Shown here: piece after piece, positions 7,807-16,367 of the stretch
How positions within the stretch are numbered: position 1 is the first letter of the stretch
How the letters are laid out: each line of letters begins with the position of its first letter
Origin: UBA2020 sp964551435
GTDB lineage: Bacteria > Pseudomonadota > Alphaproteobacteria > Micavibrionales > UBA2020
Assembly (NCBI GenBank): GCA_964551435.1
Contig: CAZKBS010000002.1
Location: forward strand, 1 to 64,000
Reading direction: 5' to 3'
Length of the DNA stretch: 64,000 bases
The notes under the pieces: generated by a model
The model's database searches: none
Told to the model about the DNA's origin: nothing
What the model saw: only the letters and a program-made list of their open reading frames with translations
Position numbers and translations under genes: made by a program

Positions 7807-8343
7807 TTACTTGTTGAGGCTGGAGTAGTTGTTTTTGACAGCTTCGACTTTTTCTTCCTGCTTCTGGGCAGCAGCATCGCCGCTTACACCCCAGACACGC
7901 AATTCCTGCGTCTCTTTGTAAGTTTTGTGAGCCTGACGCGCGGTGTCGTAGCGCATGAAGCGTACACGTTCCCAGCCACGAACGCGCATGCAGCTTTCGA
8001 AATCATGGTAATCGGTATGGGATACCTTGTGGTTGCCCAGACGCGTCGGCGTGTCATAGAACGCGAGATCGCCCGAAGCCTTTAGCGCACGGTGATATTC
8101 GCTGTGCGTATCGGGCGGCGTGGTTTCGCGCAACGCGCCGAGTTCAACGAGTTCATCCACTTCACGGACGCAGCCCGCGATATCCTGATCCAGTTGCTGC
8201 TGCGCCTTCGGCCCTGTCATCCAGAGTGCGGAATTATCTTCCACGCGCTGCCAATATGCCTGCGCAACCGGCGTCTGCACGGCGCAAGCGGAAAGAGCCA
8301 GAAGCCCGCCGGCCAGCGCCAGCATTTTGAAACCTTTGGTCAT
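7807..8343 (-). CDS. putative lipoprotein, unknown function
   Basis: Start chosen at MTKGFKMLALAGG (8343), giving 178 residues with a lipoprotein signal whose lipobox is LSAC (Cys20). A longer frame reaches 8415 but only adds a non-signal extension. The mature part is polar, with cysteines in IAGCVREV and FESCMRVRGWERV that could pair in the periplasm. I do not recognise the family. It lies 82 bp downstream of the solute-binding protein gene on the same strand, but co-function is not shown. Confidence 0.75.
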   Translation of the reverse strand: MTKGFKMLALAGGLLALSACAVQTPVAQAYWQRVEDNSALWMTGPKAQQQLDQDIAGCVREVDELVELGALRETTPPDTHSEYHRALKASGDLAFYDTPTRLGNHKVSHTDYHDFESCMRVRGWERVRFMRYDTARQAHKTYKETQELRVWGVSGDAAAQKQEEKVEAVKNNYSSLNK

Positions 8344-8425
8344 GAGAACAGAAATCCCCCTCGGCAAATGTTCATTCTCTTTTAGTACGTTAATCATTTC
8401 CCGCGCCCAAAACAATAGGGATATG

Positions 8426-10273
8426 TCAGGGTACGGTTTTTGGCGCGGTTTCCCGCCACCAGCTTTCCAGAACTACCCCGTAAACAGGGGTTATTTCGGG
8501 TCTTTTGACCTCTGTATATCGGGCAATCAAATCCGCGCCGGGATAAAACAGGGGAATCATGTAATAGCCGTGCATCAGTACACGGTCGAGCGCCCGCGCC
8601 CGGGTCACCAGCTGCGCACGTTCGCGCGTGCGGGCGATGCTGTCGGCCAGCGCATCGACAACGCCATCGCGCACGCCCGCGTAATTGCGGCTGCCCTCCT
8701 GCGCGGCGGCGGCGCTGCCCCAGTAATTGGTTTGCTCGTTTCCGGGGGAAAGCGTATTGATCCAGCGATAAACCACCATATCGTAATCGAATTTATTGAG
8801 ACGTTCGGTGAATTGCGCGCTATCCACGGTGCGGACCTTGACGTCGATACCGATACGGCGCAGCGTGCGCGCGAATTCGAGGGTGATTTTCTCGTCCCCC
8901 TTCAGTCCGCCCAGAATTTCGAAAGTCATCGGACGGCCTTCGCTATCGACCAGTTTCTGGTCTTTGTATATCCAGCCCGCATCGCGCAAAAGCGTCAAGG
9001 CACGGCGCTGGCGATCACGCATATGGCCACTGGGGGATTTATAGGCATCGCCAAAAACGCGCGGATTGACTCTGTCTTTGAAGGCATTAAGAACTGCAAG
9101 CTCCTCGCCCACAGGTTTGTCGCGCGCGGCCAGTTCGGAATTCGCATAGATGCTTTCGATACGGTGCATCTTGCCGGCATAAAGCGTTGTATTCAGCCAT
9201 TCATGATTGAACATCTGATCAAGCGCTTCGCGCACACGGATATCGGCAAAAATCTTGCGGCGGGTGTTGAAGACCATCGCGCGCAAAAGTTCGGGTCTGC
9301 CGTGCGCGATTTCTTCCTTGATAGCCCGTCCATCTTCGAGCGCGCGGAAATCATAGGCGCTGTTCCATTTGGCCATATCGTATTCCTGACGCATGTCATA
9401 CTCACCCGCCTTGAACGATTGCAGGGAGATATCATCATCGCGGAAATACGAATAAACGATGCTGTCAAAATTATAGAGCCCGCGATTCACCGCCAGATCC
9501 TTCGCCCAGTAATCCTTCACCCGTTTGTATACGATGCGGCGGCCGGGATCGACGCTGGCGATTTTGTAAGGCCCGCTGCCAAGCGGCGGGGTCAGGGTCG
9601 TTTTGGTGAAATCGTTCTTTTCCCAATAATGTTTGGGCAGCACGTTCATTAGCGACAAAATCATGACGGTTTCGGGGTCATACCCGGGACCGAAATCAAA
9701 GCGGATGGTACGCTCGTCGATAATTGTCACCTTGCTGACAAGGCCGTAAACGCGGCGGCGCACCGGATGGCCGTTTTTAAGGAACGTTTCATAGCTGAAT
9801 TTGACATCCGCTGCGGTCATCGGCGTGCCATCGTGGAAACGGGCTTGGGGGCGCAGCCTGTATATCACCCAGGAGCGGTCTTCGGGCGTTTCCACACTTT
9901 CGGCAACAAGACCGTAGAGGGTAAACGGCTCGTCCCAGACGCGCTGCATCAACTGGTCGCCCGTCATCGACAAACCATCTGCCGCCGTTCCCTTCGCGGG
10001 GTTATGCGGATTGAGAGTATCGAAGCTGCCGGTTTTCGACAGCCGCAGCACCCCGCCCTTCGGCGCCTCCGGATTGACATAGCCGAGATGGGTGAAATCG
10101 GGCGGGTATTTCGGCTCCCCATGCATGGCGAGGGCGTGACGCAGATGGCCCGCCTTTGCCGCCAGCGCAAGTTCCGGCACAAAGGCACGCGCCCCCGCCG
10201 CCACAAAAAGTACGGCGGATAGCAGACAAGCCGCCATCAGTATCACAAGGCTTTTACACAGGGCACGGTGCAT
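8426..10273 (-). CDS. extracellular solute-binding protein family 5 (peptide ABC transporter)
   Basis: The 615-residue protein has a signal peptide (MHRALCKSLVILMAACLL onward) and the family 5 fold of oligopeptide-binding proteins. Recognisable parts include GYVNPEAPKGG near the mature N-terminus, the FHDGTPMTAADVKFSYE segment and the C-terminal YMIPLFYPG. The motif set resembles YejA, the binding protein of the microcin C/peptide importer YejABEF. The usual permease and ATPase genes are not adjacent, so it is an orphan here. Start set at 10273, the signal-peptide methionine; a longer frame runs to 10354. Confidence 0.88.
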   Translation of the reverse strand: MHRALCKSLVILMAACLLSAVLFVAAGARAFVPELALAAKAGHLRHALAMHGEPKYPPDFTHLGYVNPEAPKGGVLRLSKTGSFDTLNPHNPAKGTAADGLSMTGDQLMQRVWDEPFTLYGLVAESVETPEDRSWVIYRLRPQARFHDGTPMTAADVKFSYETFLKNGHPVRRRVYGLVSKVTIIDERTIRFDFGPGYDPETVMILSLMNVLPKHYWEKNDFTKTTLTPPLGSGPYKIASVDPGRRIVYKRVKDYWAKDLAVNRGLYNFDSIVYSYFRDDDISLQSFKAGEYDMRQEYDMAKWNSAYDFRALEDGRAIKEEIAHGRPELLRAMVFNTRRKIFADIRVREALDQMFNHEWLNTTLYAGKMHRIESIYANSELAARDKPVGEELAVLNAFKDRVNPRVFGDAYKSPSGHMRDRQRRALTLLRDAGWIYKDQKLVDSEGRPMTFEILGGLKGDEKITLEFARTLRRIGIDVKVRTVDSAQFTERLNKFDYDMVVYRWINTLSPGNEQTNYWGSAAAAQEGSRNYAGVRDGVVDALADSIARTRERAQLVTRARALDRVLMHGYYMIPLFYPGADLIARYTEVKRPEITPVYGVVLESWWRETAPKTVP

Positions 10274-10292
10274 CGGCGAAGACCTTCTGTTT

Positions 10293-11291
10293 TTATCCGG
10301 CCTTGCGCATTTTGACCAGCGCGGCGAGGTCGCTTTGCGGTCTTGCACCGACATGCGAAATCACCTCCGCCGCTGCGAGGGAGCCGAGATAACCACACTC
10401 CCCAAGCGGGAAGCCACGCGCATGGCCGAACAGGAAACCGGCGGCATACATATCACCGGCGCCCGTCGTATCGACAACCTTGGCGACCGGCGCGGCGGGA
10501 ACGATAATAGGCTCGCCCGTTTTGCTGACAATCACGGAGCCTTTTTCGGAACGCGTCAGGGCCGCCAGTTCGCAATGCTGTTTGACATCCCAGACCGCGC
10601 GGTCGAAATCTTCGGTTTTGTAAAGCGACATAATCTCGCTTTCATTTGCGAACAGGATATCGACGTGATGTTCGACAAGATCAAGGAATTCGTCGCGGTG
10701 ACGCTCCACACAGAAAGCATCGGACAGCGACAGCGCGACCTTCTTGCCTGCGGCATGCGCGACTTCGGCAGCGCGGCGGAAAGTTTGCTTGGCGCGCGGC
10801 CGGTCAAACAGATACCCCTCCAGATAGGTGACGCCGGCATTGGCAATCATCGCTTCGTCCAGATCGCTGGGGGCAATCCAAACGCAGGCGCCCAGATACG
10901 TGCACATGGTACGCTGCGCGTCGGGCGTAATCAGGATAAGGCAGCGCGCGGTCGACGGGCCGTCTTCCAGCGGCGCGGTGGTGAATTGCACCCCGCTTGC
11001 GCAAATGTCATGGCGGAAGACGTTGCCCAACTGGTCGTTGGACACCTTGCCGATATACCCCGCGCGGCCGCCCATGGCGGCAAAGGCGGCGATGGTATTT
11101 GCGGCAGAGCCGCCGGACATTTCCATGCCCGGGCCCATTTTTTTGTAAAGGGCTTCGGCCTGTTCTTCCTCGATCAGGGTCATGGCGCCTTTGTTCAGGC
11201 GTTCGGATTGCAAAAACGCATCGTCGGTTTTGGACAGAACGTCAACAATCGCGTTGCCGATGCCGACGATATCCACGGGCTCTTTACTCAT
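10293..11291 (-). CDS. PfkB-family sugar kinase, adenosine-kinase-like
   Basis: The 332-residue protein has PfkB family signatures: the N-terminal GIGNAIVDVLSK, a GGSAANT substrate-binding region and the C-terminal DTTGAGDMYAAGFLFG carrying the catalytic Asp and anion hole. Alphaproteobacterial members of this length are usually annotated as adenosine kinase. It would phosphorylate adenosine or another nucleoside/sugar with ATP. It is divergent from the TetR-like gene with only 44 bp between, and 19 bp upstream of the solute-binding protein gene on the same strand, so these two may be one transcript. Confidence 0.85.
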   Translation of the reverse strand: MSKEPVDIVGIGNAIVDVLSKTDDAFLQSERLNKGAMTLIEEEQAEALYKKMGPGMEMSGGSAANTIAAFAAMGGRAGYIGKVSNDQLGNVFRHDICASGVQFTTAPLEDGPSTARCLILITPDAQRTMCTYLGACVWIAPSDLDEAMIANAGVTYLEGYLFDRPRAKQTFRRAAEVAHAAGKKVALSLSDAFCVERHRDEFLDLVEHHVDILFANESEIMSLYKTEDFDRAVWDVKQHCELAALTRSEKGSVIVSKTGEPIIVPAAPVAKVVDTTGAGDMYAAGFLFGHARGFPLGECGYLGSLAAAEVISHVGARPQSDLAALVKMRKAG

Positions 11292-11335
11292 GACGAAAAT
11301 CCTTGTAGTTTTGAAAAGAAAATCAGGGGGTTATC

Positions 11336-12139
11336 ATGGCACAATCGCAGCGCGGAAACCAGACGAAAGTCAAAAAAAAGAAAGCCGCAAAACCCAAGGC
11401 CGCCCGCACGAAAAAAACCTCAGGAGGACGTCAAAAACCGTCCGAGGAAATGCGCCCCCTGCTCCTGCGTGCCGCGATGGATATCGCTGGACGCGACGGA
11501 TGGGAGGCGGCGACGCATGCCGCCATCGCCGCTGAAGCGCGGTGCAGCGTCGATGACGTCAGCTTCTTTTTTGAAGACATCTGGGACATGCTGTTCGAGA
11601 TGCTTGACGGTATCGAAGACCGCACGCAAAACGAGGTCGGCGATTACCTGACCGGCAACTGGCGCGACAATCTTTTGGAAATCCTGATGACGCGCTTTGA
11701 CTTTGCGCAGGATTACAGGGATGCGCTCAAGGCATTACCCCGATTTGCCGCCCGCCACCCGCTGCACGGCAAACGTTTTGCCTACCGCATTTATGAAACG
11801 ATGAAGCGGATGCTGTATCTCTGCCGTCTTGAGGAAGAGCGCATCACGCCGGTTGCAATTGGCGCGTTTAGCCTGCTTTATCTCTCGCTGGTCGAAAAAT
11901 GGGCCAAGGATGAAAGTCCCGATCTCGCCCCGACCATGGCAGCCGTTGACAAACGGCTGGGCTGGTTCGAACAGGCGCTTGGTTATATTGATTATACGGC
12001 GCCCGTCTGCCACGCGGCACATAAAGCCAAAGGCAAAGTCAAAAAAGCCAAGAAAAAAAATCAAAGAGGCAATCTGACGACCACGCGCAAACCGCCGCGG
12101 TTGCTGTCTTCAAGGAAAATATCGCCGCCATGCCCGTGA
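11336..12139 (+). CDS. TetR-like regulator with Lys-rich tails
   Basis: The 267-residue product begins with a Lys/Ala-rich tail, then a TetR-type helix-turn-helix (about residues 36-85: RPLLLRAAMDIAGRDGW, AAIAAEARCSVDDVS) and an all-helical C-terminal part resembling TetR/COQ9 proteins. A second Lys-rich stretch (KAKGKVKKAKKK) precedes a final 27 residues that run antisense through the 3' end of the histidine kinase gene. A run of eight A at the junction makes a frame change possible; the next frame would end at 12077. Target genes are unknown; the divergent PfkB gene is a candidate. Confidence 0.75.
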   Translation: MAQSQRGNQTKVKKKKAAKPKAARTKKTSGGRQKPSEEMRPLLLRAAMDIAGRDGWEAATHAAIAAEARCSVDDVSFFFEDIWDMLFEMLDGIEDRTQNEVGDYLTGNWRDNLLEILMTRFDFAQDYRDALKALPRFAARHPLHGKRFAYRIYETMKRMLYLCRLEEERITPVAIGAFSLLYLSLVEKWAKDESPDLAPTMAAVDKRLGWFEQALGYIDYTAPVCHAAHKAKGKVKKAKKKNQRGNLTTTRKPPRLLSSRKISPPCP

Positions 12140-13413
12140 ATGATGTCACGCGCAATCGACAGGCCGAGACCTATGCCGCCGGTTTTCTTGTTTCTTGATT
12201 TTTCCAGCCGGAAGAACGGACGAAAAACATCTTCGCGCATGTTTTCGGGAATGCCCGGGCCGTCATCATCAATCGAGATTTCAAGCGCGCCGGATTGTTC
12301 ATAGGCATTCAGCCAGACATGTTTGCCGTATTTGCAGGCATTGCCGATGATATTCGCCAGCGCCCGTTCGGTCGCGACGGGGCGTACGCGTATCATCAGT
12401 TTTTCCGCCATCTGGGCCTGAATATCTTCCCCCTGCCGCTGCGCCCGCCCGATGATACGGTCGAGAATAGTGCGAAGATCGGTCATTTCCGGCGCCTCGC
12501 TGCTCTCGCCCTTGGCAAAATCCAGATAGGCTTCGAGCATCTTTTCCATCTCGTCGATATCCTGACGCAGATGCGCGGCGGTTTCGTCGTCCTTGGCCAT
12601 CGCCAGTTGCAATTTCATACGCGTCAGCGGTGTGCGCAGGTCATGCGATACACCGGCCAGCATGGCGGTACGTTGTTCCAGCTGCCGCTTGAGGCGGTCG
12701 CGCATTTGCAGAAACGCGCGTGAAGCCTGCCGCACTTCGCGGGCGCCCACTGGTTTGAAATCCGGCACATCCTGCCCTTTGCCCAGTTTTTCTGCGGCAA
12801 TCGCCAGACGGCGTATCGGGCGTATCTGGTTGCGCATGAAAATAATCGCGATACCGAATAGCACCACCGAACTGCCGATGAGCCAGAGAATAGAAATATA
12901 AGTGGTCGAGCTGTTCAGCCGCCTTTCGGGACATAAAAATACCAGCATGCGTTTTTCGTCCAGCTGCACCACAATTTTGAAACGGCGGCTATTCTCGTCA
13001 TAATCGCGCACCATGAACGGTTGTGTCAGGCGTCGGTCAAGCGCGACATCCAGCTTGCTGCCGATACTGAACCAGTAGAATTTTTCGAAAGGCGACACGG
13101 TTTCCTGCAGCATCGCGGGATCGAAGCGTTCCAACATGACGTGGATATCAAGGCTTTTAGCCGCCTCGGCAATGATTTTTTCTTTCTCGATATCACCTTT
13201 TGCTTCGTTCATCTGCGTCGTCAGCATGCTGACTTCGCCCGCCAGTGCATAGATCAGCCGTCCGCTCATGGATTCCCAGTGACGGTCAAAGAAAATGAAC
13301 GACACAATCATCTGCATCAGCAAAATGGGCGTCGCGATGATCATCAGCGAACGGCCAAACAACGTATTCGGCAGCAGTTTCTGTTTCAGCGTGGATGCGA
13401 TGCGCGATGCCAT
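12061..13413 (-). CDS. sensor histidine kinase, EnvZ-type
   Basis: The 450-residue protein has membrane segments at about 24-43 and 172-193 with a periplasmic sensor domain between, a HAMP linker (about 194-246), the phospho-acceptor His257 in VSHDLRTPLTRMK, an N box (IGNACKYGKH), and ATP-binding G boxes (DDGPGIPE, GIGLGLSIARD). It is 11 bp downstream of the response regulator gene and surely forms a pair with it. The layout resembles EnvZ, which responds to osmolarity; the signal here is unknown. Its 3' end overlaps the TetR-like gene tail-to-tail by 79 bp. Confidence 0.92.
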   Translation of the reverse strand: MASRIASTLKQKLLPNTLFGRSLMIIATPILLMQMIVSFIFFDRHWESMSGRLIYALAGEVSMLTTQMNEAKGDIEKEKIIAEAAKSLDIHVMLERFDPAMLQETVSPFEKFYWFSIGSKLDVALDRRLTQPFMVRDYDENSRRFKIVVQLDEKRMLVFLCPERRLNSSTTYISILWLIGSSVVLFGIAIIFMRNQIRPIRRLAIAAEKLGKGQDVPDFKPVGAREVRQASRAFLQMRDRLKRQLEQRTAMLAGVSHDLRTPLTRMKLQLAMAKDDETAAHLRQDIDEMEKMLEAYLDFAKGESSEAPEMTDLRTILDRIIGRAQRQGEDIQAQMAEKLMIRVRPVATERALANIIGNACKYGKHVWLNAYEQSGALEISIDDDGPGIPENMREDVFRPFFRLEKSRNKKTGGIGLGLSIARDIIHGHGGDIFLEDSNRGGLRVVVRLPL

Positions 13414-13424
13414 ATTGCGATACC

Positions 13425-14174
13425 CTAAACGCTGTCGCCGTCCGGACGCAGGACGTATCCCTTGCCGCGGACGGTCTGGATGTATTTGGGCAGGCGCGGA
13501 TCTTCCTCCACTTTTTTACGCAGGCGCGTGACTTGCACGTCGATGGTACGTTCGCTTGCGTTCATATTGCACATTTCGGCCAGCTCTTCGCGCCCGATGA
13601 CTTCGCCCGTGCGGCTGGCCAGTGCGCGCATCAGGGTATGTTCGACGGATGTCAAGGGCATGCGTTCGCCAGCGGTATCATCCACCAGCTCGCCGTGTTC
13701 GATATCCAGACGCCAGCGGCCAAAACGCAGCGGAAGGCCTTCGGCTTTCTTTGGCGCTGCCGCCGCGCTGCGGCGCAAGATGGCGTTGATGCGCAGCAAA
13801 AGCTCGCGCGGCTCGAACGGTTTGGGTAGGTAATCATCGGCGCCCGCTTCGAACCCGTTGATGCGCTGTTCGGTTTCGCCCAGCGCCGTCAGCAGCAGCA
13901 CGGGCGTGACAAAGCCTTCGGCTTTAAGCCCGCGCGTGAGCGCCATGCCGTCCTCGCCCGGCATCATCACGTCCATGACCAGCAAATCATACGCCAGATA
14001 TTTCAGCACTTCGCGCGCATGCGCGGCATCGGTGGCGGTACTGACCAGAAATCCGTTCTCGCTCAAAAACCGCGACAGCAGTTCGCGCAGGCGTTCGTCA
14101 TCATCCACGACCAGAATATGCGGCTTCTGGTCGGGTGGCATGTCGCTGGCGTTATTTTGCTGTTGAATAGACAT
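13425..14174 (-). CDS. response regulator, OmpR/PhoB family
   Basis: The 249-residue protein has a receiver domain (acidic pocket DDDER at 24-28, phosphorylation site Asp68 in LLVMDVMMPG, conserved Lys in LPKPFEP) and a C-terminal winged-helix DNA-binding domain (SERTIDVQVTRLRKKVEEDP). It is the first gene of the two-component operon with the EnvZ-type kinase. It is divergent from ilvE with an 89-bp shared upstream region. Confidence 0.93.
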   Translation of the reverse strand: MSIQQQNNASDMPPDQKPHILVVDDDERLRELLSRFLSENGFLVSTATDAAHAREVLKYLAYDLLVMDVMMPGEDGMALTRGLKAEGFVTPVLLLTALGETEQRINGFEAGADDYLPKPFEPRELLLRINAILRRSAAAAPKKAEGLPLRFGRWRLDIEHGELVDDTAGERMPLTSVEHTLMRALASRTGEVIGREELAEMCNMNASERTIDVQVTRLRKKVEEDPRLPKYIQTVRGKGYVLRPDGDSV

Positions 14175-14190
14175 AAAACATGTTTAAGGG

Positions 14191-14219
14191 TTGTGAGCTG
14201 TCGGCAATCAGGATAGTAT
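14191..14219 (+). promoter_or_regulatory. possible ilvE promoter
   Basis: TTGTGA (14191-14196) and TAGTAT (14214-14219) are separated by 17 bases, 45 bp upstream of ilvE. Both hexamers match the consensus at four of six positions, so this is a tentative call. Confidence 0.38.
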
Positions 14220-14263
14220 GATTACGTTCATTTTCACACCGTAAACAGCAGGAAAACCGGCAG

Positions 14264-15157
14264 ATGGCACTTATTCCCTATGACGATCGCGACGGATATA
14301 TCTGGATGAACGGCAAACTGGTGCCGTGGCGCGATTGCAAGGTGCATTTCATGACCCATTCGCTGCATTACGCAGGTGCGGTTTTCGAAGGCGTGCGCTG
14401 CTATGGCGGGAAAATTTTTAAAATCAACGAACACAGCCAGCGCCTGATTGATGGCTGCAAGATTATGGATATCGCCTTCGATTACACCGTCGAACAGGTC
14501 AATCAGGCCTGCATCGAGGCGGTGCGCGCCAACAACATCACCGACGGCTATCTGCGCCCCCTCGTCTGGCGCGGCGCGGAGCAAATCGGCGTTGGCGCGC
14601 CCGAAGCCAAAACCAATTTTGCCGTCGCGGCATGGGACTGGCCGCAGTACTACAAAGGCGACCTTCTCGAAAAAGGCATCAAGGTCTGCACCTCCAAATG
14701 GCGCCGCCCTGCCCCCGATACCGCGCCCGTGCATGCGAAGGCCAGCGGGCTTTATATGATTTGCACCATCTCCAAACACGCCGCCGAGAAACAGGGCTGC
14801 AACGACGCGTTGATGCTGGACTACCGCGGCCATGTGGCCGAATTGACATCGGCCAACCTGTTCATGGTTAAAGACGGCGCGCTGCATACGCCGACGCCCG
14901 ATTGCTTCCTGAACGGCATCACGCGCCAGACGGTCATCGAACTGGCGCAGCAGCTGAGTATCCCCATGCATGTGCGCACCATCATGCCGGACGAAATCAA
15001 AACGGCAGATGAATTCTTCGCGACCGGCACCGCCGCCGAAATCACCCCTATCGGCCAGATTGACGATACGGTTTACAAAGTCGGCCCCATCACGCGCAAA
15101 ATCCGCGAAGCCTACAGCGCATTGGTACGCGGCGGCGCGGTGGAAAAAGTGGCCTGA
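14264..15157 (+). CDS. ilvE: branched-chain amino acid aminotransferase
   Basis: The 297-residue protein is a fold-type IV PLP enzyme. The Schiff-base Lys is at 159 (VHAKASGLYM), HYAGAVFEGVRCY near residue 35 is the typical N-terminal segment, and a C-terminal FFATGTAAEITPIG binds the cofactor phosphate. It transfers amino groups between leucine, isoleucine or valine and their keto acids using glutamate/2-oxoglutarate in the cytoplasm. It is divergent from the OmpR-type regulator. No other branched-chain genes are adjacent. Confidence 0.93.
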   Translation: MALIPYDDRDGYIWMNGKLVPWRDCKVHFMTHSLHYAGAVFEGVRCYGGKIFKINEHSQRLIDGCKIMDIAFDYTVEQVNQACIEAVRANNITDGYLRPLVWRGAEQIGVGAPEAKTNFAVAAWDWPQYYKGDLLEKGIKVCTSKWRRPAPDTAPVHAKASGLYMICTISKHAAEKQGCNDALMLDYRGHVAELTSANLFMVKDGALHTPTPDCFLNGITRQTVIELAQQLSIPMHVRTIMPDEIKTADEFFATGTAAEITPIGQIDDTVYKVGPITRKIREAYSALVRGGAVEKVA

Positions 15158-15178
15158 ATAAAAGCAGCGCCGTTTATT

Positions 15179-15730
15179 TCAAGCTTTGATCTGACGCCAC
15201 ATCTTTAGCTTATCTGCAAACGTCATGCCCGCATGCGCGGGGCTGGTCGAGGGCAGCTGCGTGATGGTCAGCCGCGCTGAAATATCCGGCGGCAATTCCG
15301 GCAGCACGCGGCGTTTGAATTCCTGCGCGGCCTTGCCGCCGTTCAGGAATATATGGCGGATATTTTGATAGCGCGCCAGAAAGGCGGCGAAGTCATTGAC
15401 CTCGATACTCGCGCTGTCGATGGCGGAATCGAGGCTTCCTTCCCGCTCGCAATATTTCAGCACATCCCAGAGCGCGAGGCGGTTTTGGGTGATGATACGC
15501 AATCGTTGCGCATAATCATCGGCAGGCATATCGAACATGGCTGATAAAATCTTCCAGAACGCATTTTGCGGATGCGCGTAATATTGCCCCGCCGCCAGCG
15601 ACGCCACCCCCGGCATGGAACCGAGAATAAGCGCCGCCGGATCTTCCGCCATCACGGGCGGAAAACTGCGGCAGGACAGTGTCACGGCACTGTCAGGGGC
15701 GCGGCGGTTTTTGTCCGGGGATCGGGGCAT
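15179..15730 (-). CDS. DNA-deoxyinosine/uracil-type DNA glycosylase
   Basis: Start taken at MPRSPDKNRR (15730), giving 183 residues and a 38-bp overlap with the upstream gene's end. The protein has a uracil-DNA-glycosylase-like fold signature: LILGSMPGVASL, YYAHPQNAFWKI and, late, LPSTSPAHAGM. This set is that of hypoxanthine-DNA glycosylases of the Mug/UDG superfamily, which remove deaminated bases. The overlap suggests coupling to the unknown gene upstream. A longer frame to 15823 adds residues without domain character. Confidence 0.83.
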   Translation of the reverse strand: MPRSPDKNRRAPDSAVTLSCRSFPPVMAEDPAALILGSMPGVASLAAGQYYAHPQNAFWKILSAMFDMPADDYAQRLRIITQNRLALWDVLKYCEREGSLDSAIDSASIEVNDFAAFLARYQNIRHIFLNGGKAAQEFKRRVLPELPPDISARLTITQLPSTSPAHAGMTFADKLKMWRQIKA

Positions 15731-16298
15731 TGAAAAAGTCTTTCGCGGCCGCGTCGATACGCTGGGCTGTATCGGCGAACAGGTTGTCAAGCTGCGGGAC
15801 GCCCGATGAAACCATGCCGCCATCCAGCATTGATTTCAAAGTCCTTATATCGCTGGCCACGCGCATGAACTGGGCATAGGGCACATATTGCGTGCGGCGG
15901 GTTTCTTCGATTTGCTCCGCATTCACAATCAGGAAGGTCATGGCCAGCTGGGCGGCTTCGGGCGATTTTGTCGCGGCCAAGGCAGGGTTTTGATTGTTCA
16001 TCATCAGCAGATATAAATCTTTCGTCTCCGGCGTGACGCTGTCGAGCCCGCGGTGTTCGTTCATCATGCCGCGCGGCATCGGCAGCAGGATGGCTGCGGT
16101 CAGAACCTCCGGCTTTATATTCGGCACGTTTTTATCGAGGACGTTCAGCAAGCACTGCGCAAAGCTGGGCTGCGCACCGCCGTGTCTGTCGGACATGGCT
16201 TCTTCAAAGGCCACGCGGCGCAACATATCTTCTGCGCCGGCAACGCCTGCGAATTTGCGGCGGAGGCTATCGCCTAAATCTTTGTAATTAAAAGACAT
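15693..16298 (-). CDS. conserved-looking protein of unknown function, 201 residues
   Basis: The product is soluble, with no signal peptide and several predicted helices (LLMMNNQNPALAATKSPEAAQLAMTF is broken by loops; the middle is rich in Met and Asn). I do not recognise a family. A strong AGGAAAGGA ribosome-binding site precedes the ATG, but that site lies in the right arm of a hairpin at 16308-16348, so initiation may be controlled by structure or by termination of the prpC transcript. Its 3' end overlaps the DNA glycosylase gene. Confidence 0.75.
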   Translation of the reverse strand: MSFNYKDLGDSLRRKFAGVAGAEDMLRRVAFEEAMSDRHGGAQPSFAQCLLNVLDKNVPNIKPEVLTAAILLPMPRGMMNEHRGLDSVTPETKDLYLLMMNNQNPALAATKSPEAAQLAMTFLIVNAEQIEETRRTQYVPYAQFMRVASDIRTLKSMLDGGMVSSGVPQLDNLFADTAQRIDAAAKDFFNAPIPGQKPPRP

Positions 16299-16307
16299 AA
16301 AATAAAT

Positions 16308-16348
16308 CCTTTCCTGCGGAAATGCCGGATTATCTCCGCAGGAAAAGG
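16308..16348 (-). promoter_or_regulatory. stem-loop downstream of prpC, covering the next ribosome-binding site
   Basis: Arms 16308-16320 and 16335-16348 pair over about 13 bp with one bulge (CCTTTCCTGCGGA with TCCGCAGGAAAAGG on the plus strand). Transcribed from the minus strand, the distal arm contains the AGGAAAGGA ribosome-binding site of the 16298 gene. It may act as a terminator/attenuator for prpC or as a translational block. Confidence 0.55.
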
Positions 16349-16367
16349 TTATGTTGATATAGATTTA

